From assembly GCA_949825065.1 (NCBI GenBank), contig OX463847.1, positions 35,163,789 through 35,227,788 of the forward strand: a stretch of 64,000 nucleotides of DNA. Reading direction: 5' to 3'. The DNA comes from Odontocerum albicorne (taxonomy: Eukaryota; Arthropoda; Insecta; Trichoptera; Odontoceridae). The position numbers and the translations under genes are program-made. Shown in pieces: positions 35,555 through 45,815 of this stretch. Position 1 is the stretch's first letter. Each line of letters begins with the position of its first letter. Below the pieces are notes generated by a model. The model worked only from the letters and a program-made list of their open reading frames with translations, was not told the origin of the DNA and did no database searches.

Positions 35555-35796
35555 TTTTGACGATATACAAGGGGTGGCAGCTTATAACTAGATTAATAAT
35601 CATAATTACGGAATTTCCATATAAGGATAGACAGACAGAATATATTTTCTATCCTGGAATACATGTTTCGCTATGCTAATATTCATATTTTTAAAGATAA
35701 AACATGGAGATATACATTTTCACACACTAAATAAAAATAACTTTAAAAACTGGCCATTTCTGGGCGAGTTTTCTACTACGTATCATTCATTTTTTT

Positions 35797-36326
35797 CGTA
35801 GAATTTCAATCTGAAACCATTAAATATAAATATTTGTTTAAAGCTTTCAATAGTCAGCGCAATCCCAATGCATAGCTTTGACTTAACTTCTAGTTTAATC
35901 AGAGTAGAATTTCAATCTGAAACCATTTAATATAAATATTTGTTTAAAGCTTTCAATAGTCAGTGCAATCCCAATGCATAGCTTAGGCTTAACTTCAAGT
36001 TTAATCAGAGTAGAATTTCAATCTGAAACCATTTAATATAAATATTTGTTTAAAGCTTTCAATAGTCAGTGCAATCCCAATGCATAGCTTAGGCTTAACT
36101 TCAAGTTTAATCAGAGTAGAATTTCAATCTGAAACCATTTAATATAAATATTTGTTTAAAATTGTCAATAGTCAGTGCAATCCCAATGCATAGCTTAGAC
36201 TTAACTTCAAGTTTAATCAGAGTAGAATTTCAATCTGAAACTATTTAATATAAATATTTGTTTAAAATGTTCAATAGTCAGTGCAATCCCAATGCATAGC
36301 TTAGACTTAACTTCAAGTTTAATCAG
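35797..36326 (+). repeat. 106-bp tandem repeat, 5 copies
   Basis: The unit begins tagaatttcaatctgaaacc and ends caagtttaatcagag. The landmark agagtagaat recurs at 35901, 36007, 36113 and 36219, exactly 106 bp apart. Copies differ at only a few positions. Confidence 0.97.
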
Positions 36327-36640
36327 AGTCTGATTTTTAAATGGTTTGATCGATTTTTAAAGGGTATGTATATATCAAAAAATATTTTGTTGTGTAATTT
36401 TTGATATGTGGTGAGTTATTGTGGGTCAATTATTGCTCCAGTTAAAATCAATGAATCAAAATGAACTTGTGTTATGATTTAACAAAATATTTCTATTTTT
36501 GTTCATGTTTATAACAATAAACCTTAGTGTAATCTATTTTCTTTATACTCCATTTCGAAATATAGTTTAAACTTAATATAAAAATGACAAATTACTCGAA
36601 TGAAACAAACACTAATTCTGAAAAAAAATAACTTTATTTC
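36327..36640. other. No recognisable feature
   Basis: AT-rich, nothing supported. Confidence 0.5.
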
Positions 36641-36649
36641 TTTTCAGTA

Positions 36650-36900
36650 GAGTTATAACTCAAAACCAAGCATTTGATGCAAACCATTGCGACGTTTACC
36701 GAAATCGCTATAGGTAAAGTGCATCGTAATTATTGTATCTCTGAGTTTATTTTGCAATGTAAACCGATAGTGTTTTCCCTTTGAAAGGATGTTCAGCAAC
36801 AGAGAGCAGACCTTTCCATGGGTCCTATTAACATCCCGCTGTTTACCAGAAATATGAATGCTGTATCCTGTTCTCATTGGAAATGTTTCTCTTATTTTAT
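36650..36900 (-). other. Unassigned 74-codon frame, coding-like
   Basis: The minus-strand frame reads RTGYSIHISGKQRDVNRT, then LSKGKHYRFTLQNKLRDT and ends NGLHQMLGFEL. It is rich in charged residues and less AT-biased than the flanks, which suggests it was once coding. I do not recognise the family with confidence. No catalytic motif is present. It could be a fragment of an old transposon or integrated element. Confidence 0.3.
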
Positions 36901-36984
36901 AACCGGAGAGTTTATGTGAATAAACTTTATTACGTACACTGCAAGTAGTACAGTTTTCATGTTTTACATTTTAGTATTGTAAAA

Positions 36985-37230
36985 ATAATAATTTAAGGTA
37001 AGTTGGGATAATTTATATCTTAAAAAATCTCGGTTATTGCATTGCTAATTAATTTATGAAATACAAAATCAACTGGACTAAAAAATACTATTGAGTATTG
37101 TAAAATTATTTTTATGAAAATGATTATAGTACGAATATAATACTTTCTAGAATTTACAATATAAATTGGCCGGTAACTTGAAAAACTTAGATGTAGCAAA
37201 AGTGTAACGAAAGCGAGAAACATTGAGTAC
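36985..37230 (+). repeat. Dispersed repeat, single-copy form
   Basis: Shares gttgggataat, attgcattgctaattaatt and cttctagaatttacaatat, plus cttgaaaaacttagatg, with 44868-45140. There the same right half is amplified into a 132-bp array. Here it is present once. Confidence 0.7.
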
Positions 37231-37560
37231 AAACGAAAGTGCCAAACTATTGTATGATTTGAATATACGAGTAAGTAAGGAAAAAGACGGGTTGAAAAAA
37301 GTAACAATACTTGTAATTAATATTGAAGTATTGAGACTGTTCATCTACAATGAAATAATGTTTAGTAAACGATTTACAACGATAATTCATACAAATTGTA
37401 TAGAAAGAACGACAAGTTGCATGGCCAAATTGATCAAGGTTTGAAAACGGGAAGAGTGAAAACCCTTTATAATATTAAGGAATTTTGACAAGGTATATTG
37501 ACGGGATAAAATAAAAAATAGTACAAAGTATAGGTATGTTTTTCTGCCTACCCCAATAAC
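37231..37560 (+). pseudogene. Possible LINE C-terminal remnant
   Basis: The 73-codon frame and the following text include RLFIYNEIMFSKRFTTIIH and later RYVFLPTPI, vaguely matching the end region of LINE ORFs (INAVEMR... and SAYPN). Very weak and heavily decayed. Confidence 0.3.
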
Positions 37561-37854
37561 GATATTGCTTAATGATGATTATGAATTAATACAGTGAAAA
37601 TTCAGTCATCGAGAGAAAATGAAAGACGTAACTGAATATACCATCAGCTGATAGTGATAAAGTGTTTATGATAAAGGAAAAAAATATGAAAAGGTATTCC
37701 GAAATGAGAGAATATTCATTTTGTGGTCATTAATATATAATAAAGATGTATATTATATCATATATATTGTCAACTACTTTTGAGAGTTTTCAATATAAAA
37801 CATGCGTAAACGTAATTCCCGATGAAACTTAATTTTTTTTTCAAACAAACGTTT
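37561..37854. other. No recognisable feature
   Basis: AT-rich, nothing supported. Confidence 0.4.
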
Positions 37855-37965
37855 TCTATCTGGTTTCCACTTAAGACCTTATAAACATCTCTCTGGTTAG
37901 TTGGAGGAGATTGCTTTATAGCAATAATCTCACATGCTAGTACTGTATCGTCGGCGTTGCTGGGC
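37855..37965 (+). repeat. SINE family 1, body and tail
   Basis: Reads ctggtttccacttaagacct, ctctctggttagttggagga and gattgctttatagcaataat, the plus-oriented body and tail. Confidence 0.75.
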
Positions 37966-38015
37966 CTCATAGTCGTGGATCATTCCAACGTCAATTCAGT
38001 TGGAAAGCAAAATGT

Positions 38016-38461
38016 AGGTTTTTTTTTATGTGAATGAGTCGTTGCACACCATTAAACTCACCGGACACACATCTGTACTTGATTCGATAGTACACTGAAG
38101 TAAGATGATCCGAGCACACCGGCATATGTTTTTATGTATGTGAATGAGTCGTTGCACACCATTAAACTCACCGGACACACACATGTACTTGGTTCGATAT
38201 TACACTGAAGTAAGATGATCCGAGCACACCGGCATATGTTTTTATGTATGTGAATGAGTCGTTGCACACCATTAAACTCACTGGACACACATCTGTACTT
38301 GATTCGATAGTACACTGAAGGAAGATGATCCGAGCACACCGGCATATGTTTTTATGTATGTGAATGAGTCGTTGCACACCATTAAACTCACCGGACACAC
38401 ATCTGTACTTGATTCGATAGTACACTAAAGTAAGATAATCCGAGCACACCGGCATATGTTT
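38016..38461 (+). repeat. 110-bp tandem repeat, 4 copies
   Basis: The unit includes tgtgaatgagtcgttgcaca, ccattaaactcaccggacac and gatgatccgagcacaccggc. Copies start at about 38016, 38125, 38235 and 38345 and differ at a handful of sites. Less AT-rich than the flanks. Overlapping minus-strand frames of 95 codons arise only because the unit is open in several phases. Period 110 is not a multiple of three. Confidence 0.97.
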
Positions 38462-38469
38462 TTCTTTCT

Positions 38470-38525
38470 CTTTTTTGAGAGAATAAACCTTCCGATGCGT
38501 TACCGCGCGGTCATCATGCTCCTTA
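38470..38525 (-). repeat. SINE family 2, head fragment
   Basis: Plus strand gatgcgttaccgcgcggtca is the reverse complement of the family-2 A-box region (compare 28925). It directly follows the 110-bp array. Confidence 0.55.
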
Positions 38526-39069
38526 TAGTATTTATTTTACACAAATAAATTGTTATACATGATTCGCTCGGACGCTGCTTTAGATTCCAGACACGATTTG
38601 TGGGTTTAATTCCTCTAAACAACGGTATATAAAATTGTCATTTTAATTTTTTTTTTAAATTGGATTTTTTTAGTTCAAGTCAAATATTTTTAAGCGTTAA
38701 GAAACTTGCCTACAAAAATGTGTTTCTTACGGATATTCATTAAAATATATAAAACCGAATATGATATTCAAGGTTTTGTTTTTATATCATTGACAATTTT
38801 CCATAAGAGTTTCTCTTAATATGTCCACAAACTTTAAAAAAAGCCTCATTAAAAAGACTAAACTTCAGACGTGGTGTGAACAGCGATTTAAAAAACATTA
38901 CATCTCACTGTATTAATATTGCGTATTTATCCTCTTACATCCTTTTTCCATCTCCTGACCATTGATTTCCTAGTTATAATACTTTTTTGGATGTTTTATA
39001 ATTTAATGTTTGGTATTTCAGTTTTATTTATCTTTTCATTAATAATGTAAATCTCCCACATTCATTTTG
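38526..39069. other. No recognisable feature
   Basis: AT-rich, nothing supported. Confidence 0.5.
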
Positions 39070-39150
39070 CAATTAGTATAGTTGGTTGCTGGAGATTGTC
39101 AATATGGCAATAAACCCGACATTAATATACACTATATAATACAGTTTTAA
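39070..39150 (+). repeat. SINE family 1, tail fragment
   Basis: Reads gttggttgctggagattgtc then atatggcaataaacccgac, a plus-oriented tail core. Confidence 0.75.
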
Positions 39151-39292
39151 ATAAAATATATAAATGTTCCCCCCTCTTTGAAATACGTAAAAAATAAATC
39201 TCCAACTTTTTCCGACAAAATAATATTTCACTAAGAGGGTTCGAGTTTTCATCCCTTGACCTGAGTGTAAAAATATATTATTGACCCGTGAT

Positions 39293-39363
39293 TTTATTTC
39301 AAGATGGACTGGATAGTAACGGGTTATTTCAAGATGGACTGGATAGAAACGGGTTATTTCAGG
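39293..39363 (+). repeat. 30-bp tandem repeat, about 2.3 copies
   Basis: The unit ttatttcaagatggactgga plus tagaaacggg is duplicated in tandem with one difference. Confidence 0.9.
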
Positions 39364-39595
39364 TCATGTCAATGTATTCCAGTACTAAGGATGGTTGTCA
39401 ACGTCTATTGATATTGATATGGGTCAAATAAAGATAATAGAGGTTATGTGTCCGCTTTTATTCCGAAATCGCGATTCGTATTAGATAATTTCAAACTCTT
39501 CTAATCAATATGGAATTATTGTTACTATTCAAATCATGTGTATTCAATGATAAATTAATTTGTCAAATAATAATTTAATATAAAAAATATGAAAC

Positions 39596-39663
39596 TTTAT
39601 ATGTATGTGAGTAGCATTCGACTTTATATGTGAGTAGTATTAGCCTTTATATGTGAGTAGTCA
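39596..39663 (+). repeat. 24-bp minisatellite, left flank of LINE
   Basis: About 2-3 copies of tatatgtgagtagtattagc plus cttt. The same unit resumes at 40868 on the other side of the LINE. Confidence 0.9.
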
Positions 39664-40868
39664 CATCACCATCACCATCAGCCTGTATCAATCCACTGCA
39701 GGATGTAGGCCTCTCCAAGTTGTCTCCACAAAATCCTGTCCTTTGCACATTGCTGCCACATAAAACCTGCATGCTTACGTATTTCGTCCACCCAGCGCGC
39801 CTTAGGTCTTCTTACAGGCCTTTTTATACCTATTGGGTACCACTGGATTACTTCATACGTCCAACGATGGTCTGTTGCTCGGGCGATATGTCCAGCCCAC
39901 TTCCACTTGAGTCTTTTTGCAACCTCTATAACATCTTCAACCTTTGTTTGGGCTCGTATCCACTCATTACGTTTTCGGTCTCTTCTGGTATAACCTAGCA
40001 TGCACCTCTCCATGCTGCGTTGTGTTGTTTGGAGCTTTTGTAACATTCGTACCGATAAAGTCCAAGTCTCGCATCCATATGTTAGTACTGGCAAGATGCA
40101 TTGGTTAAATACCTTCCGTTTGAGGCAGATTGGGAGATTGCTCTTGAAGATGTAGTTTAGTCGTCCAAAGGAACTCCAAGCTAGTTTTGATCTTCTATTT
40201 ATTTCATTTAAAGTACAGTCTTCAAATGTAATACTTTGTCCTAAGTAGATATATTGTTGGACTTGTTCTAGCTGTGTACCGTCCACCTGGATAGTTGTGG
40301 CATCAGCAAAGCGGTTTAACATATATTTTGTTTTATCAATATTCATTTTTAAACCTGCTAATTTGCTTGCCTCCGCTAATTCCAGTATTTGGCTCTGCAG
40401 TTCCTCAGGACGTGTAGCGAAGGTAATAATATCGTCTGCAAATCTAAGGTGGCTCAGATATGAACCATTAACGCAGATTCCTTTATTTTCCCATTCAAGC
40501 TTTTTGAACACATCCTCCAGGGTAGCGTTGAATAATTTTGGCGAGATGGTATCGCCCTGGCGGACACCTTTACTTATTGGAAATTTATCGGTACTTTGGT
40601 GGAGATTTACTGTTGCTGTCGCGTTATTGTATATATTACTGAAGAGATTGACGTAGCGTTTTTGAACTCCCTGATTAAGAAGGGCCCTGATAATAGCGGA
40701 TTTCTTGACCGAATCAAAAGCCTTTTCATAATCTACGAACGCCAAATATAATGGAAGTTGGTATTCTTGACAACGCTCTATTATTTCCTTAACTACCTGA
40801 ATGTGGTCCATTGTGCTATAACGTCCTCTAAATCCGGCTTGTTCTCTGGGTTGATTTTCATCAAAGGT
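39664..40868 (-). mobile_element. 5'-truncated RTE-type LINE insertion
   Basis: The element runs from inside the RT domain (right end, about 40868) to a 3' tail with GATGGT-type repeats on the minus strand (plus strand cacatcaccatcaccatc). It lies exactly between two blocks of the same 24-bp minisatellite, so it inserted into that array. Its target-site duplication cannot be told from the repeat itself. The endonuclease domain and 5' part are missing. The intact reading frame and clean junctions suggest a fairly recent event. Confidence 0.93.
39678..40868 (-). CDS. RTE-like LINE reverse transcriptase, 5'-partial
   Basis: This is the only long intact frame in the window. The enzyme copies element RNA into DNA at a nicked target. 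From the first Met (40811) there are 377 codons. In the same frame the reading extends upstream to the truncation at about 40868, including the usual EQAGFRGRYST motif, so the Met is internal and not a true start. Motifs, counted from that Met, are FVDYEKAFD at 25-33 (first catalytic Asp), GVRQGD at 82-87 and FADD at 124-127 (catalytic Asp pair). Then come GCETW and a C-terminal region with KWKWAGHIAR, and the end is LGEAYILQWIDTG. All RT catalytic residues visible are kept, but without the endonuclease the copy cannot move on its own. Related annotated insect proteins are often mislabelled as craniofacial development protein 2-like. Confidence 0.95.
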   Translation of the reverse strand, partial: TFDENQPREQAGFRGRYSTMDHIQVVKEIIERCQEYQLPLYLAFVDYEKAFDSVKKSAIIRALLNQGVQKRYVNLFSNIYNNATATVNLHQSTDKFPISKGVRQGDTISPKLFNATLEDVFKKLEWENKGICVNGSYLSHLRFADDIITFATRPEELQSQILELAEASKLAGLKMNIDKTKYMLNRFADATTIQVDGTQLEQVQQYIYLGQSITFEDCTLNEINRRSKLAWSSFGRLNYIFKSNLPICLKRKVFNQCILPVLTYGCETWTLSVRMLQKLQTTQRSMERCMLGYTRRDRKRNEWIRAQTKVEDVIEVAKRLKWKWAGHIARATDHRWTYEVIQWYPIGIKRPVRRPKARWVDEIRKHAGFMWQQCAKDRILWRQLGEAYILQWIDTG

Positions 40869-41076
40869 TGTGAGTAGTATTAGTCCTTATATGTGAGTAG
40901 TATTAGCTTTTATATGTGAATAGTATTAGCCTGTATATGTGAGTAGTATTAGCCTTTATATGTGAGTAGTATTAGCCTTTATATGTGAATGGTATTAACC
41001 TATATATGTGAGTAGTATTAGCCTTTATATGTGAGTAGTATTACACGTAGACTTTATATGTGAGTAGTATTAGCCT
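40869..41076 (+). repeat. 24-bp minisatellite, right flank of LINE
   Basis: About eight copies of the unit tatatgtgagtagtattagc plus cttt, with minor variation. Confidence 0.95.
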
Positions 41077-41079
41077 TTT

Positions 41080-41700
41080 TAAAAAAAATCTAATTATAAG
41101 TTACTTAAAAGACTTCCCAAAACAAGTTTTTCAAGCTATTTATGTTTTTAAGGTTTTTTTAAAGGAATTAAAAAGTAGACAATCCACCCACACTAAGACG
41201 ATTTGTTCCATCTCTGTTAAAGCCAAAAATGCAATTGTAAGAGAGTCAATATAGACTTAAGCTGACTAAACTTTGAAAAAATACACCGTAGATCTATAGG
41301 AAGAAAAGATCTTCATAAAGGCTCCCCTAAATATTTTTTCATTATTTACTTCCTTTTAAAACCTTCCTGAAACAGATTTTTTCCAAACTATTCAAGATGT
41401 TTATTTTTGTTTCTAAAAAAACTATTTAAAAAGGCTCCACCCACACTCGAATGATTTGTGTCATCACTGTCAGTGCAATTTATGAGTCAATAGAATAAAT
41501 TAAATAAAACATTTTTAGGCAGTGTAAAGCTTGAGCTGATTCAACTTTGAAAATATACTAACGATCTGTTAGTGCTGAAGTTCTTCATATACGAGTATGT
41601 AGGCTCTCAACTATTTGTGTACAATGATTTTTTTTAAAGCCTTTCTGCTACATATTTTTTCGAAGTATTTATGTTATTTTTATAAAACAATTTATAACAT
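41080..41700 (+). repeat. About 261-bp tandem repeat, 2.3 copies
   Basis: Landmarks cccacactaagacgatttgt (41188) and cccacactcgaatgatttgt (41449) are about 261 bp apart. Text on either side, including gcttaagctgactaaactttg-like and ttccttttaaaaccttcct-like stretches, recurs with moderate divergence. Confidence 0.8.
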
Positions 41701-41714
41701 ACTATATAAACAAA

Positions 41715-42079
41715 CTAAAACCTGTGTTACGAGTAATTTACGCATCGGAGAACTGGAAACTTACAAAGAGCTTTCAATATCTTTTAGAAAAAGGTTCTCC
41801 ACATATATGAGGAAATATAAAATAATGGCATGTGAAAACAAAGGTATAAAGATGAGGTATACTCGCTCTATGGGGAAGCAATCGTTATAAAAAAATTTAA
41901 GCTACGCCGGATTGGACAATTATACCGGATGCAAATTGCTGATCCTACAAGGATGGTTTTGTTCAGTGATCCGATGGGGCGTAGGAAAGGGGGAGGTCCA
42001 CGCTGAGACGGCTCAATAGTGTTGAATGGTGTGACAGATAACTGCCGCACACTGCGTATAACCAATTGGGGAGAGATTC

Positions 42080-42083
<4 letters not shown>
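41715..42083 (+). pseudogene. LINE C-terminal remnant
   Basis: Plus-strand translation contains LRIGELETYKEL, then RYTRSMG, and in another frame KFKLRRIGQLYRMQIADPTR, followed by GRRKGGGPR and ITNWGE. These follow the order of the common LINE C-terminus (RRLRWAGHV.RM......G.R..GRPR.RW....W). Frame broken at least once at about 41880. It ends right at a (GA)n tract that may be the element's simple-repeat tail, later expanded. Confidence 0.7.

Positions 42084-42151
<68 letters not shown>
42084..42151. repeat. (GA)n microsatellite, about 34 repeats
   Basis: A perfect GA run of about 68 bp immediately downstream of a LINE tail. Frames through it on either strand (Glu-Arg or Leu-Ser repeats) are not genes. 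Confidence 0.98.
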
Positions 42152-42154
<3 letters not shown>

Positions 42155-42389
42155 GAAACAGATAATCCTGTGGACAGGCAAACCCATCCGTTGTTCAGCT
42201 GATAATGATGATGACGAAGTACATATAATTTATACCTTATGCCCAGAAAGTATCTATGATGTTACTATTCTGCGTGCAATAGTTTGTATTTTTATTGTAT
42301 TATGACAGTAAAATCCGCAACACATTACTTTATGTACAATATCTATATTAAATATGTGATCGAGGAAGATCGATAAAATGTAACTGTTC

Positions 42390-42680
42390 ATTGGAAATTT
42401 GTGTAACAGGTAGAATAAAGAATGGAGTTTTTAGATGGTTAGGCCACATTTAAAGAAAAGGTTACGAAATACTTGAACAAATGGAAGAGGAAACCTGAGG
42501 AAAGAGTAAAAAAAGATAGTTGGAGAAATTTTTACTTCAGAAAATGTAAGAAGTATGAGAAACAGGAGAGCATTTATGACGAGATGTATTGATGTGAACG
42601 AAAATAAAGCTTTGTGCACGGGTAGAAAGACGTGGAAAACTATCCTCTTTGCTTATCTCAAAAGGGACGAAGCGTGTTGG
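42390..42680 (+). pseudogene. LINE 3' tail remnant
   Basis: Reads NGVFRWLGHI, then in shifting frames a GN(R)RKPEER-like stretch, RNRRAFMTRCIDVNENKAL, and finally the text around ctatcctctttgcttatctc, in the same order as the tails at 3.7, 10.1 and 59.5 kb. Multiple stops and frame shifts. Confidence 0.7.
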
Positions 42681-42689
42681 TGTGTTTGT

Positions 42690-44134
42690 TTTAAGTTTTT
42701 TTGCACATATTTATTTATTTTATAATTGAATCAATTGCTTTTTTATAATAATTTATTATTTGCAATATGGTTTGACTGTTAAACATCTGCGTCCTCTATT
42801 GGGGGAAGGGTGGTGTGGTGTATCTAGATTATGAGGATGCTATAAAATAAACTCAAACCTTTTATTGTCTTTTTTTATATACTACATTGCTATCAATAAA
42901 CTTATTATTCATTTGCAAGAAAATTGACGACTGAAAAATTTATCCAGTGTATATTTTATACAGTAAGTGTTCTGATTTCATGAGACATGCAATGGAAAAG
43001 CTCTAAAGCGTATGCGAAAGAAATATCAGTCTTCGATTTAATAAGTATAAACCTCAAGATTTTACTGTTTGTTATAAAACAACCAGAACAGATTCTCGAG
43101 TGTCTGTACAAGGCTTTGATATCGTTAGTAGCGGATATTGACTCGTAATAAAGTATTGCTGAACTATGCCAATTGTTGCAAATTATGTAGTGAATTGGAA
43201 AATATTTGTTTTCTTATCTTTTCGCTCTACTTCGGATATTGGGAATCATCGTGGATTAGTCAACAAATAGAACAAGTTGTTCTTAAATATTGCTCGGGAT
43301 TTTTAGTCTTTTTAATTTTTGAAATAATTGAATATCAGCAAAAATCGATCTCTTTTTTTATCAAATTCATGAACATGAATGAAAATCCTATTTTAAAAGT
43401 ATGGAAGTAGCAATTATGAGGATTATTTCATCCTAAATATGCATTGCATTCATCGAACCTTTGAACAAACATTAAAAAAGCTTCAGACATCTGAATTCAT
43501 AGTAACACAAAACAGAAAAGGAAAACCAAGTAAATACTTGATTTAAAGCAAATGCCTTTAATTTCAGTTTTATTTTATAGGTATTTTTTTGCTTTCAATT
43601 GTTTAATATCAGATTATTTAATACTCGTATTTGAAAAATCAATTTTATCGAACGAAAAATTTCTTCTCGTCGATAAAAACCATTAATTTGAATGTTCGCT
43701 GTGATAGATATTTCAAGGGTCTATAAGAACACTGAATATTGCATTTATGTTTTTGTTCATTCGTCTCGGGAAAGCCAATTGATTTTCCTTCACAGCGGAG
43801 ATTGGAAAACCTCGCTGAAAACCGCCAGCAAATAAGATTATTCAATTCATAAAGCAAAGATCAGATGCATTGAAAAATACTCTATTTAATAACGATACTT
43901 TATGTTATCTCAACAAGCATTGTTTTTTTTATGAATATTAATATCGAAATATTTGAAAAAAAATCTTATTAAAATTGAAAAACAAAATAATGACTTTGTA
44001 TAAAAAAAAAGTTTCAAAATTAATTTAATTTAATAAAAACCCGATATGGGAATAAACATAGTATTTCAGCATTTTCATCAGTTATAAATAGCCTATATTC
44101 ATTTATAACGTGATAAAATTGTTTTTAAAAAATA
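42690..44134. other. No recognisable feature
   Basis: AT-rich. Short frames at 43138-43410 (plus) and 43645-43857 (minus) show no recognisable motif. Confidence 0.45.
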
Positions 44135-44365
44135 TATAAACATTGTGTTATTTTGCATTCCACTTTCAATGTATAAAGTACAACCTGGTGGGCTTCATTT
44201 AATGTAGCAATGTCTTACGATAAACTAGAAGGGTGTTTAAGAGATTTTAAGTGAAAACTCGACTGGAATTATTTTTTTTAAATCTGGAAAATTGTGCCTA
44301 CAGCTCCCGGGCTCGATGACAGGGGTTTACTAAGTGAGCCCCGAAGGTCATCACATATAGTAGCT
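44135..44365 (-). repeat. SINE family 1, full-length copy
   Basis: Left to right it has caacctggtgggcttcattt, the body text gattttaagtgaaaactcga and the tRNA-like head (gggctcgatgacaggggttt, then gagccccgaaggtcatcaca). The B box is partly lost. Confidence 0.8.
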
Positions 44366-44867
44366 TATCAAAGGCTTCGGTGTTTACTGTGTATTACTCC
44401 ATATTAGTTTATTTACAAATTAATTGGTTTATCCAATATTTTAAAAACATTAAAATCGCATTTTTTCAAAACTCAATCAATACAAAAACATCAAAATCAT
44501 TTTATAGCGATAGATTATTTTAAAATTCCCATTAATGACGTATTCATTTTTACAAAAAGTGACTTTTCAGATTAAAAAAGGCTACAGATGGCTCCAAAAT
44601 GAAAAAAATAGTGCGCAAGCCATTAAACCAACGACGCTGATAGAGAAAATGTCTCATAAATCCATGCATTAAACAAATTATGTTTGGCTAATTGTCATAT
44701 AAGTAACCTCTTACAAACGGGTGGTGCTAGGAGATAACACTTAAATGTGTTTTATTTAATTTCTATAAAAAATGTCGAAAGAAGTTCTGTTTTCCACTAC
44801 CAGGTCTATCAATACCTACTGTATTGATTTGATTTTTAATAAAAAAAAATACCGTTATAGAAAATAA
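44366..44867. other. No recognisable feature
   Basis: AT-rich, nothing supported. Confidence 0.5.
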
Positions 44868-45546
44868 AGAAACAAGTTAAATTGGGATAATTCTAATCCA
44901 AAAGAAATTGGTTATCGCATTGCTAATTAATTAAGGAAATGCAAAATTTTCTGGGCTAAAGTAACGTGAAAAAGTAACGCTTTAAATCATTCTGAAATAA
45001 AAAAATATTTGTATAACTTTTTTCAAGAATTTTCGTGAAATAAGTTTATGTAAAGTAATATCTTCTAGAATTTACAATATTGGTTTTATTGGTTCATTGA
45101 AAAACTTGGAGGGGACTGGAGCGATGAAAGTAAGATAAATGTGGTAAAAACTTTTCAAGAATTTTCGTGAAATAAGTTTATGTAAAGTTATATCTTCTAG
45201 AATTTACAATATTGATTTTATTGGTTGATTGAAAAACTTGGAGGTGACTGGAGCGATGAAAGTAAGATAAATGTGGTAAAAACTTTTCAAGAATTTTCGT
45301 GAAATAAGTTTATGTAAAGTTATATCTTCTAGAATTTACAATATTGATTTTATTGGTTGATTGAAAAACTTGGAGGTGACTGAAGCGATGAAAGTAAGAT
45401 AAATGTGGTAAAAACTTTTCACGAATTTTCGTGAAATAAGTTTATGTAAAGTTATATCTTCTAGAATTTACAATATTGATTTTATTGGTTGATTGAAAAA
45501 CTTGGAGGGGACTGGAGCGATGAAAGTAAGATAAATGTGGTAAAAA
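44868..45546 (+). repeat. Dispersed repeat with internal 132-bp array, about 4 copies
   Basis: The left part (44868-45000) matches the dispersed repeat at 36985-37100. From about 45010 a 132-bp unit beginning ttcaagaattttcgtgaaat is repeated, with landmark gaattttcg at 45027, 45159, 45291 and 45423. The unit includes cttctagaatttacaatatt and gattgaaaaacttggaggtg. Copies are almost identical, so the amplification is recent. Confidence 0.95.
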
Positions 45547-45559
45547 CGAACCTGTTGCG

Positions 45560-45755
45560 TAGAATGGTATTTTATTACTGTATTACACATTAATTGTATA
45601 TAATACAAACTGGTGAGTTAATTGACTTGTAGCAATCTCTTCCAACCAACTTGATGTTATCGAGGATTCACATAAATAAATCGATACCAACTGGAATCGA
45701 ACGAGCAGCCCCCGGGTCGGAATACAGACTTACCAACTAAACCACAAAGACTGTC
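45560..45755 (-). repeat. SINE family 1, full-length copy
   Basis: Tail core caaactggtgagttaattga and tagcaatctcttccaaccaa at left. At right is the tRNA-like head ataccaactggaatcgaacg, with aataccaact-like and ccaactaaaccacaaag text in the box positions. Confidence 0.85.
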
Positions 45756-45815
45756 AACTATTTACTTACTTATTTTATACTATTGTAAAGTACTATTTTA
45801 TTATAGAATATAATA

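Noticed and set aside
38058..38455. Two 95-codon minus-strand frames
   Set aside because: They are the same frame shifted by one 110-bp repeat unit. The unit length is not a multiple of three, so no stable protein repeat exists.
39720..40656. Plus-strand frames of 92 and 119 codons
   Set aside because: They lie antisense to the intact LINE reverse transcriptase, and their motifs do not match any family.
41963..42305. Glu-Arg and Leu-Ser repeat frames
   Set aside because: They come from the (GA)n microsatellite.
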